Assembly (NCBI GenBank): GCA_030248215.1
Contig: JASANG010001354.1
Span: 186,001-250,000 of the forward strand
Direction: 5' to 3'
DNA: 64,000 nucleotides
Source of the DNA: Enoplolaimus lenunculus
Lineage: Eukaryota > Nematoda > Enoplea > Enoplida > Thoracostomopsidae
Within the stretch, counting starts at the first letter, position 1; each line of letters opens with the position of its first letter. This document shows positions 42,663 through 55,223 of the stretch, piece by piece. The translations under genes and the position numbers were made by a program. The notes under the pieces were generated by a model. It searched no databases, was not told where the DNA came from, and worked only from the letters and a program-made list of their open reading frames with translations.

Positions 42663-44859
42663 AAACAAATTTCTAACTTGCAACATGTGATTGTACGACA
42701 TTGTAGAACTAATTTTCTTGTTTCAATGTTTGTAAAACAAGGTGATCCGTTAACATTTGTTTAAGAATGCATATAAATAATTTAAATTTATCCTTCATTT
42801 GGGTTTAGCTGCGGCTATTGCCCAACCTGATTTGAGTCTTTAGCGTATCTCAAAATATAGATTAGAATCGTTGAATTTACGCCACCTTAGCAGGAATAAA
42901 TTGACGTATCCCTGTTTCTAAACTTATAGGTTGTGATAATTAACAAAACCGTGACGTATTTTAACCAAGTTTATCTTAAACATTTTGTAAGATAAAACAA
43001 CCCTGATTATAAGCTTTCGCTGACGAACGTTCAATGCCCATATTTCAGATTAATGCCCTGTTGAATCGCAGACATATACGTCGAGAGTTTGAGCTAAGGC
43101 ACATGTTCGGAATATTTCAAACACTGTGTCTTTAATACATGTACAATAATACTGGGCACAATAGCAGCGTGACCCCCATTTGGCGCAGCATTGCGCCTGT
43201 ATACAAACATGTTCTTTTCTTGCCGAAAAATATACATAAACTTCAAACATCTTCATCGAGAAATAATTTTGTAGTTCGAGGCAATTTATCAGCGACCAAA
43301 TTATACATTTTATAAAGCAACTTGGGGTAAATGCTTGGTAGTTCAATTTACGCAACAGTTTACAAACTGCGCGCAAGTTTGTTTTTCTAGATATTTTACG
43401 ACTAAAATAAAGAATCTAAAACGAAAACGAGCTAAGTAAAAGATCATTGCGCAATTAGCGTACGGCGTATATTATAATATTTTGCTCATAAATGCGTAGT
43501 TTATTATTATTATTATTTAAAGACTAGAAAGTTTTGCCATTTAAACGACTCGGCGACTGTTTTAAGTTTAAAAATAAGTGTGTAATTTAGTGTAATTGAT
43601 GCATGGTTATATAACATGCCAAAGGCAGGATTTGCGGAAGGAAATTCTAGGATCGATCCTTTTTTGGACACCATAAAATTAGAAGTTTAGTGCTTTAAAG
43701 TAAACAAAAACAGCACCTTACTTTTCGATGCTTTACCTGCAATCATACTGGATACGATTCGTACTTGCTTACTTTATCGCGCGCTATCACTGGAGCAGCA
43801 TCGTCGATCACTGTATAACGCATGTCTATAAACTCGCTCAACCTCGTTTTAAATCTAGAATAACAAGGTGGTTGAATCAAAGTGATCAAAGTTGTCCTCA
43901 AAAGTGTCTGGTATTTTTGGTGTAGGTATAAGGCCTGATTTGGAAGTTACAGGGTGCACGGCATCGAATGTTTTATTGAACTAGTGAGAATATAATGCGC
44001 CTGAAAACCAATTTGATTTATCTTGCTTTTGTTTTCAAAAGAGTACACAAGAGTTTTCGGTTTTGCGTGAATAGGACACAAATTTTTGCTACTTCAATGT
44101 GTGTAGGTGTTTGTGCGATATTTTCGTTTCAATTTGGCGATTACATAAAACACTATGCATTAATTAATAGTTGATAAAAATAAAACGTAAAAATGTTTAT
44201 ATTTTGAATTTGGAAAAGTTTCATTTTCACTGTTTTATAATATTCAAGAAGTTTATCTTGAGCGACGGACGCATTTTTAGTTTGCGTTTCACGGAATTGT
44301 GCTGTGGCATATAACACAAATTTTTTGACTGTAAACTATAAACAACACATTCGATTTTTGTGATGCCGTTAAGCACGAAGTTTAGTTTTATAAGCAAAAC
44401 GTTTATAAATTTTAAAATATTGCAAAATGAAAGCAGACCGATAGCCAGCTTGATATGCCGGGGGTGGCAGAATATTTTTAAGTCCATCATTTTCTTAAAT
44501 TCGCAAGCATTACACAAGGGGCTAAAACGTTGCTAGGGGAACCAAAATTTCTCTGGCGAGCCTCAACCACTGCGGCCCGTGCAGCTATGAGCCTGGTGAT
44601 AAAGTTTGCGCATAGTCATGAAGACATCATCTGCGGTCGAGTATGTACTTAAATGCACACGTGAGGAGTGCTCTGACTGCAGCGTACCGGTTTGTCACAC
44701 CTGTGTTATACGGCACAATGCTGTTCACTAAAAATAAACCAAGTTGCTATTGAAACAATTTTTAGTTAATTTTAATATAAACGATTTTGTTTTGATTGTA
44801 TATATCGTTTGTTATATATTAATTTACATTGAAAACATTTTTCAAATTTGTCCCATACG
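42663..44859. other. Intergenic upstream of the secreted-protein gene; no feature recognised
   Basis: About 2.2 kb of A/T-rich sequence with no repeat family or coding exon that I recognise. A TATATATCG stretch at about 44799-44807 lies roughly 55 bp upstream of the start codon at 44860 and could be a TATA element if the 5' leader is very short; this is weak. Confidence 0.4.
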
Positions 44860-47800
44860 ATGAAGCACGTCGCCTGCGCCGCTTTATTTATTTTCCTCGC
44901 TGTGACATTTGTCACTGCATACGATCCTGATTTCAGTCGAAAAAAAGTTGGTCAAAATACTGCTGTGCTTTCAAAAGGCTCAGTCAAAGCCAGACATAAC
45001 GGAAGTAAGTTGCGTTTTCAATGATAAAAAACTATGAATAAACGCTGTTTAGAACTGCATGGTGTGAACGACACAAAAGTGTCGCTCAAAAGGTTGGGCT
45101 ATGCGACAATTGTATCGAATAAGGTAGTAAAAAATTAGTATAAGTATTCCTACGTCTAAGTCAAAGCCTAGGCGTAATAAATCGCTTATAACTAAGCCTA
45201 AACGTAAGCCTAAGCTTAAGCTTATTCTAAGGCAGTGCCAGACAGACCGACAGACAGTGTTGTAGTTAAGATTTAATTCGCGAGTATGTATGATAGTTCA
45301 CGATTATAGATTTTGTGAACAAGCATAAACCAAAGAAAAACAATTTTCGATCAGAGGCAGTAACTTAATTGCGCAGACTATATAGAAGAATCTATTTTTA
45401 GTCAGTCTTCAAGGATTTCAATACGATAATGCAATATATACCCCATGTATACAACGTTTCTAGCGCCCCTGCTAACAGAAGTAATTGCTGAATTCTTTAC
45501 GATGTTGTTGTTTGCTCTAAATTTATTTTTGATATTAAAGATATTAAGTAAGAAATTTTTCATTAACCCTTTCTCACATGAATATGTTCAATTTCATATG
45601 AGATGTATTTTCAAGGTAAGATTCGAACACCAGTCTCGCGGGTGGGAGGCGTTTACGATGACCACTGAGCTATAGGAGTTTGACGCTCGAGCCCGAGTAG
45701 AATATTTTTAATTTCATATGAGATGTATTTTCAAGGTAAGATTCGAACCCCAGTCTCACGGGTGGGAGGCGTTTACGATGACCACTGAGCTATTGGAGCT
45801 TGACGCTCGAGCCCGAGTAAGCTCTCACGTCTTGTTGAGATCTTGCACTGCACACAATGGCGGATCCAAGGGGGGCCATCCCGGCCGTGCTCCCCCCCAA
45901 CAGCATCTCGACAAAAATTATATAGTGTCAGTTGCTATTCTACGTTGTTTGTTTCTCGGTTTTATACACAATAGTATAAGCACGCTTTAAAGTTCCCAAC
46001 TCACTTTTATTTGGCGCTGGAGTCATTTATGCGCTAAAATTAGAGAGAATAGACATTTATGGACTCTAACATGGGTTTAAAGATTCTATCCGCTTACGGT
46101 CTCTTATTAGTGATACGGACTCCTATTAATTGGCACTCAAAATGGGGACCCCTCTCTTATTTGGGTCCCTACAGTATGGGTCAAAAATAAGTTTATAAAT
46201 TTTTGCCGCTCCCCACTTTAAGACCTGGATCCCCCTCTGACTGCACATATATGTTGTAAATGTTAAACACTGCTCACAGTGTGTGTATTGCTCGTACATT
46301 ATTGTATTTAGTTGCTCATAGTATACTCTATGAGTGAAAGGGTTAATAAACCTTCTTGGAGCCTGAAATATAAACAACTATGCAGAAATATACAACCTCG
46401 GATTCTTTCCTCGAATCATAGCTCAGTCGCTGGTTTTTTGTTCACAGAAAGCAATCGACAAGCTGACCTTGAAGGTCGCCGTGGTTCATCGGGCTCCGTG
46501 AAACTCAAAAGTAAAACTTTGGTCGCTCAAAATTCAGGCGGGTCAGCGACCGCCAAGGCTGGAGGAAAATCTGGAGCAGCATCAAAAGGTTCAACAAAGA
46601 GTGTTAGCACTGCCAAAGGGGCGAACGCCGAAGTATGTTTACATATGTCTATAATTTACATATGCCAAACGGTTATATGTCGTTTTAATCCACATTAGAA
46701 GTCATACGTGCAGAGGAACTCGTATCTTCTTCTTAATTATGTCCTGTGGACCATACATTATATACACCAGATTCGACGACAACGGATTAAATGTGAGACG
46801 TTAGTGCAAGCACGTGGAAAATGGTGGGTTGGACCCATGAGCGTTCTTTGAATTTGGCACTGTACAGTGAGTGAACTGCCTTTATTTTTAGTGGGGACCA
46901 AAATCTGGCGATACAACAGACTTCGAAGCAAAAGGCAGACGCGGCAAATACGATGGCAAAGTACAAGCAGTTTCCGGTCAAAACGAACGCCGAGTTTTTG
47001 TCAAAAAAGGCGGATCTCCCAAGCGGTTAGTTAACATACATTTATGATTTGCTTAAATTTATTCCAAAAATATACATTTATGATTTGCTTAAACTTATTC
47101 CAAAAATGTCTGTAAATGAACCTTTGTTTGCCTAAATGTTATGATAATAGTTACCATTCATAATTTGCCACGGCATTGAAGAGCTTAAAACTGATTTGGG
47201 ATTGGAAAGATGCGCCGCAATAATGGAATAGCCATCAATATTCATCTAAGGTATTCAACGTTTGGTAAGCAACCAAGAGTCAACAATCGACACCACTGTA
47301 TCAGGGTCGGCAAGCTTGGAGATGTTGTTAGATTTGCGGGCTTCTGAATTAGGAAGACCGTGAGATATCGGAAAATAATTTTTCGTTCATTAATTGACGA
47401 AAATCTTGACCACCCACACTCTTTGTTTGGCTATACGCCTGCAAAACATACTATAATATTGTGAAGTGATATAGAATTGTTATACGCAATCTGCTGAGGA
47501 TAACAGCTGTGTCCAAGAATTGTTAAAATATAAGTTCTTGTGAGTTATGCGAAAAATTGCGATTATTAATACGTCGTTTGCTTAATTCATCGTCATGTGA
47601 AATGGTAAGGTTGAAACTTTACAAATATTCACTGGTGGTAGTATAAATTAAGGTTCGGTTTTGTCCGCAAAAATTTGAATCAACCTGAAAATAACGTTTT
47701 TTTTGGAAAAAACTGAAAAATTGAAAAAGATGTACAGGTGTTTCAACAAATGCAAGGTCGTTAATGGATGTTAAATACTGTGTCAGAATGATACTAAGAG

Positions 47801-50800
47801 AATCAGATGACTATTTTATTAAGCATATTTCAGGATTTAACAATGCATGATAAGCATAGGGTTCTCATTGCAAAAGTGTCAGATGTCTAAAAAAGGCACC
47901 TGCCAGCTCGTTGGCCACAAACTTTTAGGTTTGTTTAGCAAAAAATCTGCTAACAGCATTTATAGTTGCATTATTACGCGAAATTAACCAGAAGTTTAGG
48001 TCAAAATTAAGGCAGTACACAGCCCGGTTATATTGGATGACGTTTGACCCGTCACTGTGGCTTTGTGCATTCAGATTTCGATATCAGAAAAAAGGGAACG
48101 AAGGTACGGCAACCGAGTACCAGAAAAACAATGTTGGTACAATAACAAACTTGCAAAGACGAGCAACAGAACATACGCTGTCTGTTGCAAAGCAGAACGA
48201 AAACGCTCGAAATGACAGAACTGTTGTTGTTGGAAAGTCGGCACAAGGCTACGATGGCATGGTTCCGCTCAAAGTTAAGGGCATCAATAGGGTTGTGCCA
48301 AGTGGGTTGGTACAACCGTTTGCTCATGTTTACGGCGGTCGAGAAAAGACTGGCCAATCAGTTCGATCAAATGTGAGTTTCACATTTTTGCATTTGATTG
48401 GTTCTACTTGTGAACAGAGTTTGACGCTTGTATGTGGTTCACAGATTGCCTGTTTAAAAACCTATTATTAACTGGTGAAAGATGCTATACACACATTTGA
48501 GAATACGGGACTTTGAATTTAGGTCGTATGCATGCAATGGAAAGGTGGATATTTTACACCACAAAAAATTTCATGAAATATATACGAGAAATAACAACAC
48601 TTTGAGCTTAAAATGACCTGCTGAATTTTAGAGTTAAAAAATATTTTTTCATTCGCTTGCAAAGACGTTGAAATGACGATTTAATTAAGATATTCAATTT
48701 TTTCTCAAAATTGTTTATTTTAATGGTTTCAAAAATTATCACACTTCATAGCAGCAGTAACTTCTTACCTTCATATCTCAGCACCACACATTGCCTATTT
48801 GAAAAAAGGTTAATGTTTTATGACAAGCCGCCCACAATGTGTACCACACCTTATTTAGTTTTGTGTTTGGCGCTTCAAAACGTGTGATATATACGATTTA
48901 AAATTTAAGACATTCGTTTCTCCGCGTGCAGCATTCCTCAATTCAGTACCTAAATTAGACAAAACCAAACCGGCCAGCAAAGCATCCGCAATTGCAAGTA
49001 AAGATAATACCGCAAAAGTTGCCGGCGCAGTGAGTAAGTGTATACACTTGAGTTGACAAAAATATCCGTTAAATAATTTACCTTGTTGAAAACGGTTAGA
49101 GGCAGAACGACCTAGCCACTGACGGGAAATTTGAACATCTTAAAGAATTTAACGAAAACGGGTCTATTCTATCATGACCCATGTATGGAACACGGCCGGA
49201 ACGTTTTCCTGCGAGACTGTAATCGAATAAGCTTAAAGTTTAGAATAACTTTTTTGTTTAGGCTTAGACATAGGCTCAAGATTAGGCTTAGGTGTAGGCT
49301 TAAAAATATGCTAATAGTAATATATACTACAGTTCCGGCCCTGTTCTATACATGAGCCCGCTCCATATTTGCAAAATATAACCCACAACACCTGTTTGCA
49401 GTGCATATTTAGGTAGCGGTTAACCTATTACTGTATAGTAAAAAATTTAAAGGGTGTCGTCTTTTAAACTAGAGCCCTGCAGCCTAAACATAGCACCGTT
49501 GAACTCGGTCGTCAATAAATCTATGAAAAAAGCCAGTTCATTAATTCCTAGGTGTCATATTCCGTAACCTCGGCCGCGGATTCTTTAAAATATTTCTCTC
49601 TTGATAGAAATCTATTATATTGAAAGCAAGAATAAATAATCATGACATGTAACCGTCCGCAGAATAGATTAAACAATAGTCAATCATAAAGATGAAAATT
49701 AAATTGAATAGGTTGGAAACCTTAATAAACCTTTTCTACACATTTGATGTATTTAGTTGAACGTTTGCAAAAATTTAACTCATGTGTGCAAAGAAAAAAT
49801 GGTTTAAATTGCTCGTGCAAATTTCTCAACACTTAAATAGAAATTAAGTTGAACCTAAATTACATATCCGCTAAAAATGGAAAACTTTCCCATGCTTCGA
49901 AACTGCGACCTCAGGCTCCAAATGCAAGCGCTTTATCCACTCAGCTATCCTTCCAATTACGTTTGTACGTGAGAAATGTTAAATACTAGGAGATCAACAA
50001 TAGCTTTGGCGAAAACAGGGTGCAGTGAGGTTGATTTCACTGGGTATCTACTTTTCAACAATCCGTCCAAAATATCTGATTTTTTGATATTAGCAATGAC
50101 GCAAGTTTAAGAAAATTTAGATAATTTAAAAACCAGCATAGTTTCTAAATAGACTAAAAATAGTAATTCATTTACAATGGTTATTGTAAAATTGGTAAAC
50201 CGAAATATGAACTGCTGATAGAGACGGTCTCTAAGCCGTCTCAAAGATACGCGGTATCGTTTGTTGTTAATGAAATTTACAGTGCATAATGTATGTAACT
50301 GTTTTTCCGCTTCATGATCTACCTGTGAAAACGACATGATATAATGCCGACGATTTTCAGGGATTATTGTAGCTGAAATCTATATTACCATTTCGCAAAA
50401 TTTAATAGTCTGTATGAAGCAGTTACATTACATATGATCCTAAAACTTTTAGTCAAAAGAGAAATTGCACACATATGGTGAAATTGCTTTACACATCGTA
50501 GTTTATTTTAGACTCCAAACGCGACGAAAAACTGTTGTATGAGGCAAAATTTATCCAAGGCAGGGAAACTGAATGCAGTGGAAGTAAGTGAGATTAATAA
50601 AGTATACGTTCGCTTAAGTACAGGGTGTAAACAGATATAGTGAAAATAACGGAAACGAAAATGGATAGTGATCAAAATAACGGGAACAAAAACAAACCTA
50701 ATGTTGAAGTAAAGGTTTAAAGATGTTATATTTTTCTGCCAATGAAATTGAGACATGCAAATATTAACCCTTTCTCACATGAATATTTTCCATTTCCCCT

Positions 50801-53800
50801 GAGACCTACTTTTATGCTAGGATTCAAACTCTAGTGACTGGAGTGGGAGGCGTATACCATCACCACTCAGCTATAGTAGCTTGACGCTCGAGCCCGAGAT
50901 GGCTGCTTTCTAGTTCGCAATCTAACCAAAAAGTTTTGCGAACTTTTATATTTACTGCTTCTCACGTTCGTGCGACATCAAAGCGAGCACAGTTATCGCG
51001 CACTGCCTTTATCCTGAGTGTATGACTAAGTCTTTGTCAAAATTTGAAAATTTCGAAAACTTTGATTGTAAGAGTAAAAAGAACAAAACATGTCTGCTCA
51101 TTGGTGCCGTGTGTATTAGCGGACTCTGGGATGAATAACGCAAATTGACCAATTTAATATTGTTTTAGACTTCAAAAACCAAAATGACAGAGATCCAAAC
51201 GGATTCAAGTATAAAAATCTGAAAGTCAGATTTGAAGGAAAATCAGGAAAGTCGGTAAGCGTTTTGTTTCACAGCCTCAACCAGGAGGTAAAGAGTATTA
51301 AAATCATAATAGTTACAGAATATTATGTTCCAAGTCCATATTCAATATTGATAGTGGCAGTAATTAACTGTCAGCTCAAATTTTTATCAGGACAGTTCAT
51401 CCAAAAGCGGTATTATTGAAACAATTTGAGGCGTGTTCATATAAACAGAGATATACCTAAGTGAAGAAACGCATTGGCACACCTCTTAATGAACCTTTGC
51501 CTAAGCATGAGCCTAATCCGTAGCCTTAAATGTTGGGAAAATAACAGGAGCAGGAATTATTTTATCACCAATTGAGAATTTGGCCGTTGATACAAATAAT
51601 GAATGTTTTCAGTATGAATTTCCTGACTGTTTCGATATTACTGCTGATATCACAATTCCGCCTGGGGTTTCAATGAAGGATGTTGCGATGTCGCTATATG
51701 TATTTTCGCCCACTTGCGGTCAGTTACAATGCGGCAAGTCAGCGCGATGTAATGGAGTGGAATGGTACGCGCTATACATATGAATTGAATTAAATACAAG
51801 TTATTTTAAAGACCCATGTTTATTATACGGGTTTGCCCGTCATTTGGGAGACTATAAGAACTTAGAGAAATAGCAAGCTTATGCTTAGGTTTACGCTTAG
51901 GATCGGGCTTATTTTCAGGCTTAGGCTTAAGTTTATGCTTGACTTAGTACACACGACCGTGTTTAACATGGATCAACTTTTAACATTTTGTTCGATTATA
52001 TTTTCAGCTTCATGCCAACCTTATGTCAAGATAGAATACAACGTAATGCAAATAGTGACGACATTGGAACGTATTTTCTATCGAAAACCACAACCGATAT
52101 TTGCAATACACCAGCGTCAGGCAGTGCACAAAAGAAAAAGCTCGAAGTTCGCTATTGTCCTGACCCGGAAGCTTCCACATCGTATCGAAAAGCGTGCGAT
52201 TCGGGCTTTTTAGGCTTGGGCAAAGGCAAAAACAAGGTAAAGCATTGAAAAATTGCATTGTATATTGTTTTGGCAACGCTACTTTTAGGGGCGTAACATA
52301 AGTTTAGGCCTAATTATAAACAAATGACCAAACCGAAAACTGATACCTAAATGTTGCAAAATATATTTTATTTTTCCAGCAACATAATTGAAGTATACAA
52401 ATGTTCACTCAGCTAAGTAAAATTTTGCAGAAAAAATAGCGAAGGCACCCAAAAATCATAAGATTGCAGATGAATTTTGTTATTTTATTTAAATCAATGC
52501 AATTGCGGCATGTTTATCACTATTAAAAAACTGAGTTGATTTTCGTTATTATTTATCAAGCGCTAATGTAACAGTTGTCATTCAACGCTTCATTAAAAGC
52601 TTAAAAAATCTCAGACTGTTGCACCCATCTATAGCTATGGTATTTTCCCATAACGAGTTTTGGAGCTAATATCGTCGTACTTTATTGTAGGTAAGTACAA
52701 ATTATACGTGAAGTTTTTATTATAAATTTAATGATTTAACATTTTAGATTTACTCCGTTGTAATTCAATCGAATATATACGTGAAAAAGAACGGATTCGA
52801 ATGCAGTCATGCACCGTTGACTCGACGCCGTCAAAGTTATTCAGGCTCTGACAAACTGCAAAAAGTTGCTTGCAAAGAGTATCATGTCGATTTCAACACT
52901 GCGAAAAGAGGAAAATACAACCGAAGGAATCAAGTGAGTATTTGTAAACACTTTCGCCAACGAATATTTTTTATTACGTTTGAGATCTAATTTCAAATTA
53001 GTATTCGAACATTGGATTTGAACTTTGCAAAAGAGGTTAATATATACAACCACAGTAATGAAGTATTTGCGGCATTAACTCTATTTTCCACTTGAATATT
53101 TTTTGTTTCACTTGACATCTAATTTGAAACTAGGATACCAACTAGGGATTTCAACACTGCAAAAAGATAGACAATACAAACGCGTCGATTGAGATTAGTA
53201 TTTATGGCATAACTAGGGTGCAAACGGATAGTAAAAATAACGGAAACGGAGAGTGATTGTCATAACGGAAACGGATATTGAAGTATAAATGCTTCAAAAT
53301 GGTATATTTTTCTAACACAATCGAGGCGTGCAAATATTCACCGGAAATTCTAAATTTTAGAGAAAAATGATGGATGCATTGAAATTTGTTTAATACTTTC
53401 GATGAATTTCGAAATTTTAAATTCATTTTGACAAATGCGGCATATCTGCAATGAAAATTGCGAAGATTTACACGTGATTTAAAACCAATTTTCAGCGTAC
53501 AAATAACACAATCTCCGTTATTTCTACGACGGAAACGGACATTAATTTTTCCGGAAACGGATAGCCAGTTACACCATAGGCATAACTAATCAAACGTTTA
53601 TTACACCTATCAGTACATGAAAGACAGGTTTTCTCTTCTACTCGTACTTTAACAATTTGTTTTTTAAAAACTGTTAAAGTGCGCTATCGTCCGTAACAAA
53701 TATAGCTGTACGCCGTTGCAAATAACGAAACAAAAAGATAATTAATTTTGCTGCCTTTAAAATGAAGCAAATCCCACGAAAATTGTCGCAGTACACGAAG

Positions 53801-55223
53801 CAAGAAGCAATTTAATATTTCTAAGATTCAGCGCAAAACATATATGTAATATTTATACATATATACACATATAAAAAGAAGAGATAAGGTATGTTATAGA
53901 TATAAAGGGAAAAAATGTATATCGACATCTCTGAAATTCTTACAGATAGAAAGTACTTTAATAGGCTTTAGAATTTACCTTCTGGATCCTAGAGAAGAGC
54001 GCTCGCAAATTTTTTACGAGGTTATACTTTTTACAGAAATGAAATGATTACTACGCCACAGATTCAGTTATCGGTTATATTTTCAAATGCGTGTACTACT
54101 TGCAGAATTGTTAATTTTTTCAAAACAGCGAACCACGATAAGCGAACAGATGAAATTTTCCACAGTAAAAGGATAGTATATATAGTTTCCAAAAATGTAC
54201 ACCTGTATCAAAAATTAATTACTGTTAAACAATTTCGTAAACGAAAGTATAGGAATTGTTAGATGGTGCAAGAACAGTGCTGGAGGGGATAAAAACTTTT
54301 CGAAGCATACATAGAACGCAACGCTTTCTGTTAAGATTTTCTGAAAGGAGAGCTAAAATATACGCAGGGCGGTCGCGCCACACCCTCCCTCCATTTCTCG
54401 TGCCACATGCAGTTGCTCTCTAAAAGATTAAACTAGCTTGATTTAACCATCAGCTTCCTACAACATTAAACTTAATACATTCTAGATTAAATAAACCAAC
54501 AGGCACTGTAGTGACCCGAATAACAGGAGGGACTGATGTTTATTTGGCCTGTCCTGAGGGTACCCCCAGTTATTCGGTTACGGACGGTTTATTTTTAACC
54601 CATGCTCCGCCACCCTTCGTTACTGATACATATCCAGTACTGCAACTATCCGCTGAATTTAACGTTTATTTGTCTTGTGTCATGCAAGGTTATACTTTGG
54701 AATGTTCTTTTCAAAACACAAGTACGCTTTAAATTTTCGAACTCCGGAGTCATTTATGCGCTACAATTATGGACAATTGACGTTAACGGACTCTAATTAC
54801 AGTAAGGGATTCTACCCTCTTATGGACTTATATTGGGTTATTACCCCCTCTTATTTGGGTCACTACAGTATATTTTTAGTTTAAGCTAAACGTAATGAAT
54901 TCTTAGGTACACATAATTTCTGTCGTGTGCTTATTATGTAGTACTTACTTAATCCAAAAATAAGTTTATTAACTAAATCTTGTGTTAAACTTAAAAATAC
55001 GTAGTCCAAGTTAAACTTATTCAAGTTTATTTAAGCTGCAACTTAAGTTTCAGTTTTAGAGTGCAACAGTTGTAAATAGATGTTAAATAATTGTAATGTA
55101 AAGAATTTGACTTCAAGATTATATTTTTAGTGGCAAGATGTCAACTGCAACCGAGAACCTCAACACAACCTCTGTGCCGGACTGTCAGGTAGAGCTGCCA
55201 AGCTTTACAGCACAAGAAAATGA
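44860..55223 (+). CDS. Secreted basic protein with cysteine-rich C-terminal half, unknown family (10 exons, 543 aa)
   Basis: Exons at 44860-45004, 46448-46632, 46892-47025, 48075-48372, 48910-49033, 51169-51254, 51613-51764, 52008-52236, 52748-52933 and 55131-55223 sum to 1,632 bases, an exact reading frame with stop TGA at 55221. The start MKHVACAALFIFLAVTFVTA is a clear signal peptide. Residues about 20-310 are basic, rich in Gly, Ser, Lys and Ala, contain no cysteine, and include KSGAASKGSTKSVSTAKGA. From about residue 345 the protein holds 13 cysteines, as in DCFDITADITIPPG, SPTCGQLQCGKSARC, VRYCPDPEASTSYRKACD and DVNCNREPQHNLC. I recognise no family. The composition suggests an extracellular matrix, venom or antimicrobial type of product, but this is only composition. 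The acceptor of exon 5 (TTTAAG) is weak and chosen by phase. Confidence 0.75.
45563..45831 (-). mobile_element. tRNA-derived SINE, tandemly duplicated (120 bp period)
   Basis: Minus-strand tRNA-like heads at 45615-45697 and 45735-45817 carry an A box (TAGCTCAGTGGTCATCG) and B box (TGTTCGAATCTTACC). The unit from TTTCATATGAGATGTATTTT onward repeats at exactly 120 bp. The left border ATTAACCCTTTCTCACATG is shared with the copy at 50763. A third partial border in inverted form (GTGAAAGGGTTAAT) occurs at about 46333-46346. It lies in intron 1 of the secreted-protein gene. Confidence 0.75.
45855..46239. mobile_element. hAT-like element, family D, exact 8 bp duplication, containing a family T fragment
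   Basis: The ends are CAATGGCGGATCCAAG and CTGGATCCCCCTCTG, with identical 8 bp flanks ACTGCACA at 45847-45854 and 46240-46247. Positions about 45982-46174 match the right part of family T (GGAGTCATTTATGCGCTA ... GGGTCCCTACAG), so most of its interior is a truncated, older insertion. Located in intron 1 of the secreted-protein gene. Confidence 0.85.
47036..47108. repeat. 36 bp tandem duplication in an intron
   Basis: TACATTTATGATTTGCTTAA and the following ATTCCAAAAAT occur twice, 36 bp apart, a few bases after the donor of exon 46892-47025. The second copy differs at one base. Confidence 0.8.
49879..49955 (-). mobile_element. tRNA-derived SINE head or tRNA pseudogene
   Basis: The minus strand reads GGAAGGATAGCTGAGTGG and later CAGTTTCGAAGCATGGG, giving a recognisable A box (TAGCTGAGTGG) and a degenerate B box (GTTTCGAAGC). 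The acceptor ends pair only partly, so a working tRNA is unlikely. It lies in the intron between exons 48910-49033 and 51169-51254. Confidence 0.5.
50621..50762. mobile_element. Truncated family C hAT-like MITE
   Basis: It begins CAGGGTGTAAACAGATATAG and continues with AATAACGGAAACGAAAATGG as in the copy at 53214, but stops where the tRNA-derived SINE at 50763 begins. No right end is seen beyond the SINE. Confidence 0.6.
50763..50901 (-). mobile_element. tRNA-derived SINE, single copy of the family seen at 45563
   Basis: It starts ATTAACCCTTTCTCACATGA and contains the minus-strand tRNA-like head 50816-50901 ending in the same CTCGGGCTCGAGCGTCAAGC sequence as the 45.6 kb copies. It is single rather than tandem and more diverged in the B box. 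Confidence 0.7.
52879..53205 (+). repeat. Decayed tandem triplication of the 3' half of exon 9 and its intron start
   Basis: The segment starting at about 52879 (TATCATGTCGATTTCAACAC, in the exon) is followed by two diverged copies. One at about 53001 carries GGATTTGAACTTTGCAAAAG and GTAATGAAGTATTTGCGG; one at about 53132 carries GGGATTTCAACACTGCAAAA and GATTGAGATTAGTATTTATGG. Each unit is about 115-130 bp and also repeats the downstream GACATCTAATTT motif. The extra copies have lost the frame and a usable donor. Confidence 0.7.
53214..53578. mobile_element. hAT-like MITE, family C, exact 8 bp duplication
   Basis: A 365 bp element with ends TAGGGTGCAAACGGATAG and GATAGCCAGTTACACCATA. The flanks 53206-53213 and 53579-53586 are both GGCATAAC. 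The interior contains CGGAAACGGA motifs near both ends. It sits in the last intron of the secreted-protein gene, directly after the exon 9 duplicates. Confidence 0.88.
54506..54868. mobile_element. TA-targeting MITE, family T, in the last intron of the secreted-protein gene
   Basis: The ends CTGTAGTGACCCGAATAACA and TATTTGGGTCACTACAG are well conserved. The right flank is TA and the left CA, one change from the expected duplication. At 363 bp it is shorter than the 40.6 and 41.5 kb copies, with the internal deletion toward the right. Confidence 0.85.

Noticed and set aside
45147-45235. Interstitial telomere repeat
   Set aside because: The TTAGGC-like motifs are irregular, interrupted and found in several introns, more like a drifting microsatellite.
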